NCBI GenBank assembly: GCA_902497035.1
Contig: CABVDL010000060.1
Span: 1-15,724 of the forward strand
Length of the DNA stretch: 15,724 nt
Direction: 5' to 3'
Origin: an uncultured Prevotella sp.
GTDB lineage: Bacteria > Bacteroidota > Bacteroidia > Bacteroidales > Bacteroidaceae
Part shown: positions 7,176 to 13,537 of the stretch, piece by piece
Layout of the letters: the number at the start of each line of letters is the position of its first letter
Numbering within the stretch: position 1 is the first letter of the stretch
Translations under genes and position numbers: made by a program
The notes under the pieces: model-generated
What the model was told of the DNA's origin: nothing
Database searches by the model: none
What the model saw: only the letters and a program-made list of their open reading frames with translations

Positions 7176-7894
7176 TGATAGAGCTCCACGACATCAACAA
7201 GACTTATTATGGCGCACAGCCGCTGCACGTGCTGAAGGGCATCAACCTCAGCGTGGGCGACGGTGAGTTTGTGTCTATTATGGGGGCGTCGGGGTCGGGC
7301 AAGTCAACGCTGCTCAACATCCTTGGCATCCTCGATACCTACGACAGCGGTGAGTATCTCCTCGGCGGTACGCTCATCAAGAACCTCAGTGAGCGGCGCG
7401 CCGCGGAATACCGCAACCGCTTCATCGGCTTCATCTTCCAGAGCTTCAACCTCATTGGCTTCAAGACTGCCGTGGAAAACGTGGAGCTGCCGCTGTTCTA
7501 TCAGGGTGTGGGACGGCGCAAGCGCCACAAGCTGGCGATGGATTTTCTCGACCGACTCGGCTTGCTGCCTTGGGCCGAGCATTATCCCAACGAGATGTCG
7601 GGTGGGCAGAAACAGCGCGTCGCCATAGCCCGCGCGCTCATCACCAACCCCAAGGTCATCCTGGCCGATGAGCCTACGGGTGCCCTCGACTCCAAGACGA
7701 GCCTGGAGGTGATGGCGCTGCTCAAGCGGCTCCATGACGAGGAGCACAAGACCATCGTGGTCGTTACCCACGAGAGCGGCGTGGCCAACGAGACCAACAA
7801 GATTATCCACATCAAGGACGGAATAATCGGAAAGATAGAGGAGAACTACGACCATCATGCCAGCCCGTTCGGCGAAGGCACCATCATGAAGTAG
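7172..7894 (+). CDS. MacB/LolD-type ABC transporter ATP-binding protein
   Basis: This 240-residue cytoplasmic ATPase would power the two permeases that follow. It shows Walker A GASGSGKST (38-46), Q-loop FQSFNLI (89-95), signature MSGGQKQRVAIARAL (142-156), Walker B VILADEPTGALD (162-173) and H-loop His200. The 'GFIFQSFNLI' and 'DEPTGALDSKTS' wording is characteristic of the MacB/LolD/FtsE group rather than importers. The ATG overlaps the preceding stop; the second ATG at 7175 is an equally possible start (MIELHDI). The C-terminus 221-240 is a His- and acid-containing extension without a known motif. Its TAG (7892-7894) is in the same reading frame as the first permease, with no other stop between them. 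Confidence 0.94.
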   Translation: MMIELHDINKTYYGAQPLHVLKGINLSVGDGEFVSIMGASGSGKSTLLNILGILDTYDSGEYLLGGTLIKNLSERRAAEYRNRFIGFIFQSFNLIGFKTAVENVELPLFYQGVGRRKRHKLAMDFLDRLGLLPWAEHYPNEMSGGQKQRVAIARALITNPKVILADEPTGALDSKTSLEVMALLKRLHDEEHKTIVVVTHESGVANETNKIIHIKDGIIGKIEENYDHHASPFGEGTIMK

Positions 7895-7918
7895 TTTTCG
7901 CTGCAGTCTTCCGTCAGT

Positions 7919-7963
7919 CCCATTCCCCCCATTTCCCCCATTCATCCCATAAACCCCATCCAA
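7919..7963 (+). repeat. 9-bp C-rich tandem repeat CCCATTnnn before permease 1
   Basis: Five consecutive 9-bp units begin with CCCAT: cccattccc, cccatttcc, cccattcat, cccataaac and cccatccaa. They fill most of the 72-bp gap between the ATPase stop and the GTG of permease 1. Because the unit is 9 nt, the array is open in the coding frame and would read as a Pro-Ile repeat. Confidence 0.85.
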
Positions 7964-7966
7964 CAA

Positions 7967-9244
7967 GTGAAGGACATCATTCAGGAAATATGGAGCTCCG
8001 TCAGTCGCAACAAGCTGCGCACGGCCCTTACGGGATTCTCCGTGGCGTGGGGCATCTTCATGCTTATATTTCTGCTAGGGGCGGGCAACGGCCTTATCAA
8101 CGGCATGACCCACAACACCGACCATTTCCTAAGCAAGTCGATGGAGGTGTATGGCGGCTCTACGACCAAGGCCTACGACGGCCTGCGGGAGGGCCGTCAG
8201 ATTACCCTTGACGACGGCGACCTGCAGACCACCCGCCGACAATACGGCCATGTGGTGGAGACCCTGGGCGCAACCATCTCGCAGGGGGCCGTCGTCATCA
8301 CCGCCCCCGGCGGCAACTATGTGAGCAGCACGCTCAACGGCGTTTCGCCCAATCAGGCCGTCATCAACAAGATTGAGCTGTTGGCCGGTCGCTTTATCAA
8401 TGACATCGACGAGCGCGGGCGGCGTAAGGTGCTGGTCATCGGCGACGAGCAGGCGCGCGAGCTCACCGACGGCGACTTCCGCTCGCTCGTTGGACAGTCG
8501 CTGCGCGTGGGCAACTTCGCCTTCGAGGTCATAGGCATCTCGAAAGCCGACGAGAGTGGCATGGGCGAGGATGTGTATGCGCCGTTCAGCACCGTGCGTA
8601 CGATGTACGGACGGGGCGACAAGGCCGACAGGATTACATTCTCCTTTCATGGGCTCAATACCATGGAGGAGAACGAGGCCTTTGAGCAGCACTACAAGGC
8701 GAGTCTGAACGCAAACCACCAGGCCGCACCAGACGATGACAACGCGATATGGGTGTGGAACCGCTTCACGCAGTCACTGCAGATGGACAAGGGCATGGGC
8801 ATCATACGCATTGCTCTGTGGGTGGTGGGCATCCTAACGCTGCTCAGCGGCATCGTGGGCGTGAGCAACATCATGCTCATCTCGGTGCGTGAGCGCACGC
8901 GGGAGTTCGGCATTCGCAAGGCCATCGGAGCCACGCCGCTCAGCATCCTCAGGCTTATCATCACCGAGAGCATCATCATCACGACATTCTTCGGCTACGT
9001 AGGCATGCTTCTGGGCATTGCCGCCAACCAGTATATGAACGCCACCATTGGCCACCAGACCGTTGACATGGGCTTCGAGACGGGTACCGGCTCGCAGATT
9101 ACCACGTTTCTCAATCCCACGGTGGGGCTTGATGTCTGCATCGAGGCCACCGTGATGATGATTGTCGCTGGCACGCTTGCCGGACTGATACCGGCGCGAA
9201 AGGCGGCCTGGATTAAACCTATTGACGCATTGCAGACAGAATGA
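7967..9244 (+). CDS. MacB-like ABC transporter permease 1
   Basis: At 425 residues this has the MacB/FtsX permease layout. The first membrane helix lies at about 18-42 after 'SRNKLRTALTGF'. A large periplasmic MacB core domain follows (about 43-275). The FtsX domain has helices near 280-304, 330-356 and 388-408, with the conserved cytoplasmic loop VRERTREFGIRKAIGATP (307-324). The C-terminus 'PARKAAWIKPIDAL' is typical. The start is a GTG at 7967; no in-frame ATG precedes it after the ATPase stop, and the N-terminus from that GTG aligns with permease 2. Its TGA overlaps the ATG of permease 2 (ATGA, 9241-9244). It is expected to pair with permease 2 as a heterodimer served by the upstream ATPase. 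Confidence 0.92.
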   Translation: MKDIIQEIWSSVSRNKLRTALTGFSVAWGIFMLIFLLGAGNGLINGMTHNTDHFLSKSMEVYGGSTTKAYDGLREGRQITLDDGDLQTTRRQYGHVVETLGATISQGAVVITAPGGNYVSSTLNGVSPNQAVINKIELLAGRFINDIDERGRRKVLVIGDEQARELTDGDFRSLVGQSLRVGNFAFEVIGISKADESGMGEDVYAPFSTVRTMYGRGDKADRITFSFHGLNTMEENEAFEQHYKASLNANHQAAPDDDNAIWVWNRFTQSLQMDKGMGIIRIALWVVGILTLLSGIVGVSNIMLISVRERTREFGIRKAIGATPLSILRLIITESIIITTFFGYVGMLLGIAANQYMNATIGHQTVDMGFETGTGSQITTFLNPTVGLDVCIEATVMMIVAGTLAGLIPARKAAWIKPIDALQTE

Positions 9245-10488
9245 GGTTCGACATAGACAGCTACAAGGAAATCATAGAGACCATCACCCGCAACAAGACC
9301 AGGTCGGTGCTGACGGGCTTCGGCGTGTTCTGGGGCATCTTCATGCTTGTGGTGCTGCTGGGCGGCGGCAACGGTGTGAAAGACTCGCTCAACAGCAACT
9401 TCGAGGGCTTTGCCACCAATAGTGCCATTCTTTTCCCCAACGCCACGACCAAGCCATACCTTGGCTTCCGCAAGGGGCGCACCTGGGGACTGACCCTGCG
9501 CGATGTCAGCCTGATGTCGGAGCAGCTCCCTGAGTTCAGCGTGGTGACGCCCGTGCTGATGCGCTGGAACAGCATGGCCTACTACGGCGACTATAAGGCC
9601 TCGTGCAACTTCCGTGGCGTGAGGCCCGACTATGCGCAGGTGGAGGCTCCCGAATTGCGCTACGGACGCTACATCAACAACATGGACATTGCGCAGAGAC
9701 GCAAGGTGTGCGTCATCGGAAAGCGCATCTATTCCAGCCTCTTTCCCAATGGAGGCGACCCGACGGGCCGGATGATACGTGTTGACTCCACCTACTACCG
9801 TGTCGTAGGGCTCGATGTGTCGGCAGGTTCCATGAGCATAGGCAGCAATGCCGACCAGCTGCTGGTGGTGCCGCTGTCGCTCATGCAGCAGACCTACAAC
9901 CGCGGCGACAGCGTGACGATGATTTGCATGGTGGCCCGGCCGGGCATCAGAATGAAGACCATGGTGCCGCGCATCCGAGAGATTGTGGGCCGCACGCACG
10001 ACGTGGCGCCCGACGACGAGAAGGCTTTGACCATAGTCAACACCGAGGTGATGTTCTCCATGCTCGACAGTCTGTTCAGCGGCGTCAACTTCCTGGTGTG
10101 GCTTGTGGGCATCGGGACGCTCCTCGCAGGGGCCATTGGCGTAAGCAACATCATGATGGTCACGGTGCGCGAGCGTACGGTAGAGATTGGCATACGGCGC
10201 GCTATCGGCGCCACGCCGCGCATGATACTCTCGCAGATTATCACCGAGAGCATCCTGCTCACTTTAGTGGCGGGCATGAGCGGCATCATCTTTGGCGTGC
10301 TGGTGCTGCAGATGCTGCAGCTCGGGGCGGGAACTGAAAACGGCGTGACCACTGCCCATTACCAGATAACGTTCTGGCTGGCGGTCGGAGCCTTGGCGCT
10401 GCTCAGCATGCTCGGCGTGCTGGCGGGAATGGCCCCGGCCTTGCGCGCCATGAGCATCAAGCCCGTCGATGCCATGCGCGACGAGTAG
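9241..10488 (+). CDS. MacB-like ABC transporter permease 2
   Basis: This 415-residue paralogue of the preceding permease shares 'VLTGFGVFWGIFMLVVLLGG' (23-42) and the FtsX loop VRERTVEIGIRRAIGATP (309-326). Helices are seen near 22-44, 282-306, 332-358 and 376-400, with the MacB periplasmic domain between the first two. The C-terminus 'APALRAMSIKPVDAMRDE' is family-typical. Start by ATGA overlap indicates coupled translation with permease 1, as expected for two halves of one channel. Family members move antibiotics, peptides, lipoproteins or haem-like compounds, or act as mechanotransmitters; nothing here fixes the substrate. The adaptor gene follows after 65 nt. Confidence 0.93.
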   Translation: MRFDIDSYKEIIETITRNKTRSVLTGFGVFWGIFMLVVLLGGGNGVKDSLNSNFEGFATNSAILFPNATTKPYLGFRKGRTWGLTLRDVSLMSEQLPEFSVVTPVLMRWNSMAYYGDYKASCNFRGVRPDYAQVEAPELRYGRYINNMDIAQRRKVCVIGKRIYSSLFPNGGDPTGRMIRVDSTYYRVVGLDVSAGSMSIGSNADQLLVVPLSLMQQTYNRGDSVTMICMVARPGIRMKTMVPRIREIVGRTHDVAPDDEKALTIVNTEVMFSMLDSLFSGVNFLVWLVGIGTLLAGAIGVSNIMMVTVRERTVEIGIRRAIGATPRMILSQIITESILLTLVAGMSGIIFGVLVLQMLQLGAGTENGVTTAHYQITFWLAVGALALLSMLGVLAGMAPALRAMSIKPVDAMRDE

Positions 10489-10553
10489 CCATGAATAAGA
10501 CGGGGATATGTAATGGTATATATAATAAGGTGTAAACAACTAACTGTAAGATA

Positions 10554-11663
10554 ATGAAGAAAGTATTGAGAATTGCCGCCGTTGCGCTTGTCATGGCACT
10601 GTTTATAGGCACGTTTGTCTTCCTGTGGCTTCAGGGAAGGGCAAAGCCTGTGGAATATGAGGAGTTTGCGGCAAAAGTCTCCGACCTGCGCAAGACGACC
10701 ATCATTACGGGAAAAATAGTTCCGCGCAACGAGGTGAGTGTGAAGCCTCAGATCTCAGGTATCATTACGGAAATCTATAAGGAGGCCGGGCAGACGGTGC
10801 GGGCCGGTGAGGTGATAGCCAAGGTGAAGGTTATCCCTGACGAGGCGCAGCTCAGTGCGGCGCAGGCGCGCATCCGTCTGGCCGAGATCAACCTGCGGCA
10901 GGCTAAGGTGGATTACACCCGCGAGAAGATGCTCTACGACAAGGGACTCGTCTCGGGCGATGAGTACGACCAGAAGCGAAAGGCCTGGCAGCAGGCGGCC
11001 GAAGAGCTGCGTGCGGCCAACGACAACCTTGAGGTGGTGCGCGACGGCGTGTCGGCGCAGAACGCCAGCACCTCATCGACGCTCATCCGCTCGACCATCA
11101 GTGGCCTCATTCTCGATATTCCCGTGAAGGTGGGCAACACGGTCATCCTTTCCAATACGTTCAACGACGGCACGACCATCGCCACGGTGGCCAATATGGG
11201 TGACCTCATCTTCGACGGCAATATCGACGAGACCGAGGTGGGCAGCCTCAGGGTGGGCATGCCGATGCGCATCACCATCGGGGCCATGCAGGACGAGCAT
11301 CTCGAGGCCTCGTTGGAGTATATCTCGCCGAAAGCTACCGAGAACAACGGTGCCAACCAGTTTGAGATTAAGGCGGCCGTGCATGTGGCGGGTCCCAATA
11401 AGATACGCTCGGGCTACAGTGCCAATGCCGAGATAGTGCTGGCTCAGGCCAACGGCGTGCTGGCCGTACCCGAGAGTGCCATTCAGTTTGAGGGGCAGAA
11501 GACGTTTGTCTATCTGGTCAAAGGCTCTGGAAGCGAAAAGACGTATGTCAGGTGCTACGTTACCACGGGCCTGAGCGACGGCCTCAACATCCAGGTAAAG
11601 AGCGGCCTCAAGCGCGGCGATGTGGTCAGGGGACCGAAGAAAGTAGAGGATAAGGAACCCTAA
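10554..11663 (+). CDS. Periplasmic adaptor (MacA/HlyD-type membrane fusion protein)
   Basis: The 369-residue protein would bridge the inner-membrane ABC complex to an outer-membrane channel. It has an N-terminal uncleaved membrane helix (about 6-26), so it is anchored in the inner membrane. The first half of the lipoyl-like domain is at 61-91 (VKPQISGIITEIYKEAGQ), the alpha-helical hairpin at about 96-167, and the second lipoyl half at 179-212 (TISGLILDIPVKVGNTV). The beta-barrel is at about 213-295 (NIDETEVGSLRVGMP) and the membrane-proximal domain at 300-361. It belongs to the MacA subgroup. It is the last gene of the plus-strand cluster. No TolC-like gene follows; the next sequence is a repeat-rich gap. 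Confidence 0.93.
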   Translation: MKKVLRIAAVALVMALFIGTFVFLWLQGRAKPVEYEEFAAKVSDLRKTTIITGKIVPRNEVSVKPQISGIITEIYKEAGQTVRAGEVIAKVKVIPDEAQLSAAQARIRLAEINLRQAKVDYTREKMLYDKGLVSGDEYDQKRKAWQQAAEELRAANDNLEVVRDGVSAQNASTSSTLIRSTISGLILDIPVKVGNTVILSNTFNDGTTIATVANMGDLIFDGNIDETEVGSLRVGMPMRITIGAMQDEHLEASLEYISPKATENNGANQFEIKAAVHVAGPNKIRSGYSANAEIVLAQANGVLAVPESAIQFEGQKTFVYLVKGSGSEKTYVRCYVTTGLSDGLNIQVKSGLKRGDVVRGPKKVEDKEP

Positions 11664-11702
11664 CCCCGTTGATGGTTACACCGTCCCCGCTTCACGTACA
11701 CC

Positions 11703-11731
11703 GTAGGGGCGGGGTTTATCCCCGCCCTAAC
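11703..11731. repeat. Left arm of a REP-like 29-bp inverted repeat; forms its own hairpin
   Basis: The arm is nearly palindromic: TAGGG(G)CGGGG, loop TTTAT, then CCCCGCCCTA, giving 10 base pairs with one bulged G. It starts with GTAGGGGCGGGG and ends with CCGCCCTAAC. Its full 29-nt reverse complement exists on the right as 11781-11798 joined to 11988-11998. Two such hairpins facing each other resemble REP/BIME units. No T-tract follows. Confidence 0.85.
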
Positions 11732-11780
11732 CCCCGGATGGCAACGCTACGTTATGACCGTATTCTGTTTGTCCTTCGGC

Positions 11781-11998
11781 GTTAGGGCGGGGATAAACCG
11801 AGGCTGCTGCCAAAGAATTTTTTAACAAAAACTGTAAGCAAACATTTGTTTTGCCCCCAAAAAATAGGGGTAAAATATAGAAAATTCGGCCTTTATCCGC
11901 ATCAACGACGATCTTAAGTTACATATTGTAAGGTTTTTACTACTACCCCCTGTTTTTGGGGGTAGTTTGGCAGCAGCCTCGATAAACCCCGCCCCTAC
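11781..11998. repeat. Right arm of the REP-like inverted repeat, interrupted by an insertion
   Basis: Bases 11781-11798 (GTTAGGGCGGGGATAAAC) plus 11988-11998 (CCCGCCCCTAC) together equal the exact reverse complement of 11703-11731, 29 of 29. The two pieces are separated by a 183-bp element and one extra copy of ATAAAC. The spacer to the left arm (11732-11780, 49 bp) holds nothing recognisable. Confidence 0.88.
11799..11981. mobile_element. MITE-like non-autonomous element with 16-bp terminal inverted repeats and 6-bp target duplication
   Basis: The 183-bp element starts with CGAGGCTGCTGCCAAA (11799-11814) and ends with the perfect reverse complement TTTGGCAGCAGCCTCG (11966-11981). It is directly flanked by ATAAAC on both sides (11793-11798 and 11982-11987), as expected for a 6-bp target-site duplication. 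Removing it restores a perfect 29-bp inverted repeat partner. The inside is AT-rich and non-coding, and holds two hairpins: TTTTGCCCC/GGGGTAAAA (11849-11857 with 11867-11875) and ACTACCCCC/GGGGGTAGT (11942-11950 with 11958-11966). There is no transposase, so any movement would depend on an enzyme encoded elsewhere. The parent insertion-sequence family was not identified. Confidence 0.8.
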
Positions 11999-12033
11999 AA
12001 TATTCCCGCTGGGATAACCCCCGCGCCTACAAT
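11981..12033. repeat. Imperfect 21-bp direct repeat, period 32 bp
   Basis: The 21-nt stretches 11981-12001 and 12013-12033 share 19 of 21 positions; both begin GATAA and end CCTACAAT. The first overlaps the right end of the REP-like arm, so the second looks like a decayed half copy of the same repeat. Confidence 0.7.
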
Positions 12034-12066
12034 TTGTATGTATTCAGCGGAACTTAAATGGGATGG

Positions 12067-13380
12067 TCAATCCTTAATGGCGATTTTCCTGCCGTTACGG
12101 ATGAATATGCCGCAGTGCGGATTGTCCGATGCCTGACCTTGCAGAGTGTAATATTGTTGGTTGCATACTTTGCCGTCTTGATGCAAGGCCGTGATGCCCG
12201 ACGACACGCCGGTGAAGGCTCTAAGTGAGGATGCGGCCGAGGTGGCGCGCCCGTTCCGGCTGTCGAAGAGGGCGGCGTTGTACCATCCGCTGAGGCCTGC
12301 GTTGTAGCTGTTGTACTCCGGCCACCACCAGAAGAGGCCGTTCACGTTGCCGTGCTTGTTGAGCATCGTCACGAGCGAGTCGGTAAAGGCCTTTTGTCCC
12401 TCGTCACTATAGTCGAACGTGCCGGTATAATCGAAAGTAGTGCCACCCACTCCCCATGCGTAAGGATAGCCGGCCTCCACCACCATGATCTTCTTTGATG
12501 GCCAGTTGGACTCGAGCGTGCTGATGGCGCCGTCCAGCTCATCCAGTGGCCCGTGGAAGTAGGGGTAGTAGCTCAGTCCGATGATGTCGTAGTCGATGTT
12601 GGCCTTGGCCATGCGGGTGAAGAAATTTTTCAGTGCGGCGTATTGCTTGTTGTCGTTTTGTTGTGAGGTTGAGACACGTTCCACGTGCAGTATGACCTTG
12701 GCGTTTGGGCAAGCGTCGCGTGTGGCTGCCACGGCACGTCCGAGCAGCGTGGTGAAGCGGCTCCAGTTGCTGTCTGACGACGGCCAGCACTGTTTCAGCG
12801 TCCCGTTCACTGGCCCCCACAGCATGCCGTAGGAGATCTCGTTGCCGGTCTGTACGAAGTCGGGCTCGGCTCCGGCCTCTTTCATTGCCTTGAGCACGCG
12901 GGCCGTGTAGTTATAGAGCGTGTCGCCCAAGGCCGCGTCGTCCAGTGAGGCCCAGGCCGCCGGAGTGAACTGCTTTCCGGGGTCGGCCCACGTGTCGGAA
13001 TAGTGGAAGTCGAGCATCAGCTTGAAGCCTGCGTCCTTGATGCGCTTGCCAAGGGCTTTCACCCATTCCAAATCCTGGCAGACGTTGCCATCTGAGGACG
13101 TAACGTATTTGTTTTGGCTTGCGCTCCAGCCGACGGTCGTCTTGTTTGGACTGACGAAGAGCCTCACGCGCATGGCGTTCCAGCCCTCGTCCTTAAAGAG
13201 CGTGAGGGCGTTGCTGTATTCCTTGCCGTCGTGGTTGTAGTATTTTGCGCCTGCCTGCTCGTAGATGGGCAGGCAAGAGATGTCTCCTCCAGCATATTTC
13301 TGGGCGTGTGTCGCCGATGCTAGTAAAAGCAGGACGGCGGCGAGGAGACAGCGGGGGGAGGTGGCTTTTGTGGTGTCCAT
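12067..13380 (-). CDS. Secreted GH53 arabinogalactan endo-beta-1,4-galactanase
   Basis: GH53 enzymes cut beta-1,4-galactan side chains of pectic rhamnogalacturonan I by a retaining mechanism. The 437-residue protein has a signal peptide (hydrophobic core 11-22, predicted cut THA|QK after residue 26) and no lipobox, so it is exported rather than a lipoprotein. Residues about 28-390 form the clan A barrel: GGDISCLP (31-38), MRVRLFVSP (70-78), LDFHYSDTWADPGKQ (123-137), the acid/base Glu181 in QTGNEI and the nucleophile Glu302 in VEAGYPY. A loop WGVGGTTFDYTG follows. The last 30 residues carry the tail 'CGIFIRNGRKIAIKD', shared in pattern with the neighbouring amylase. The gene lies 157 nt downstream of the amylase on the same strand, and its leader holds a 9-bp tandem repeat. 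Start is the first ATG giving a full signal peptide. Confidence 0.92.
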   Translation of the reverse strand: MDTTKATSPRCLLAAVLLLLASATHAQKYAGGDISCLPIYEQAGAKYYNHDGKEYSNALTLFKDEGWNAMRVRLFVSPNKTTVGWSASQNKYVTSSDGNVCQDLEWVKALGKRIKDAGFKLMLDFHYSDTWADPGKQFTPAAWASLDDAALGDTLYNYTARVLKAMKEAGAEPDFVQTGNEISYGMLWGPVNGTLKQCWPSSDSNWSRFTTLLGRAVAATRDACPNAKVILHVERVSTSQQNDNKQYAALKNFFTRMAKANIDYDIIGLSYYPYFHGPLDELDGAISTLESNWPSKKIMVVEAGYPYAWGVGGTTFDYTGTFDYSDEGQKAFTDSLVTMLNKHGNVNGLFWWWPEYNSYNAGLSGWYNAALFDSRNGRATSAASSLRAFTGVSSGITALHQDGKVCNQQYYTLQGQASDNPHCGIFIRNGRKIAIKD

Positions 13381-13386
13381 AGTGTT

Positions 13387-13494
13387 TATAGTTTTTTTTT
13401 CTTTAGCTTCTATAGTTTCTATAGTCTCTATAGTCTCTATAGCTTCTATAGCTTCTATAGCTTCTATAGCTTCTATAGCTTCTATAGTTTAAAT
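13387..13494. repeat. 9-bp tandem repeat (AGCTTCTAT) in the GH53 leader
   Basis: Nine uninterrupted 9-bp units run from 13405 to 13485. Six are AGCTTCTAT, two AGTCTCTAT and one AGTTTCTAT. A degenerate unit (86-94) and a partial TATAG before a T9 run (13392-13400) flank the core. On the minus strand the leader RNA would contain repeated AUAGAAGCU, starting about 25 nt before the GH53 ATG. CTATAG recurs at each unit boundary and is itself palindromic. The near-identity of the right-hand units suggests recent expansion. Confidence 0.95.
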
Positions 13495-13513
13495 AGCGTT
13501 TATTGTAATCTCT

Positions 13514-13534
13514 CCCTCCCCATTTGGGGGAGGG
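13514..13534. repeat. GC-rich hairpin between amylase and GH53 genes
   Basis: CCCTCCCC (13514-13521) pairs with GGGGAGGG (13527-13534) around a 5-nt loop, starting just 3 nt past the amylase stop. On the minus strand it is followed by AGAGATT rather than a T-run. It is therefore more likely an mRNA-stabilising or processing hairpin, or a palindromic intergenic repeat, than a classical terminator. Confidence 0.6.
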
Positions 13535-13537
13535 GCC

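Larger units (their letters stand above)
11664..12066. other. 403-bp gene-free convergent intergenic region
   Basis: This region separates two converging transcripts, the efflux operon and the GH53/GH13 pair. No ORF or RNA gene is supported. It holds a 29-bp inverted repeat pair, a 183-bp MITE-like insertion with 16-bp terminal inverted repeats, and a 21-bp imperfect direct repeat. No hairpin in it is followed by a T-run, so a canonical Rho-independent terminator is not visible. Confidence 0.9.

Noticed and set aside
8995..9999. 334-codon minus-strand frame opposite the two permeases
   Set aside because: It spans the overlap of two well-supported genes and has shadow-like composition.
11703..11731. 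Rho-independent terminator for the efflux operon
   Set aside because: The hairpin is stable but is followed by CCCCGGATGG, not a T-run. The exact reverse copy elsewhere makes a repeat element the better explanation.
13265..13492. Plus-strand frame encoding repeated Ser-Ile-Ala/Val
   Set aside because: The peptide repeat is only the 9-bp DNA array read in frame, and the 5' part is antisense to the GH53 signal peptide region.
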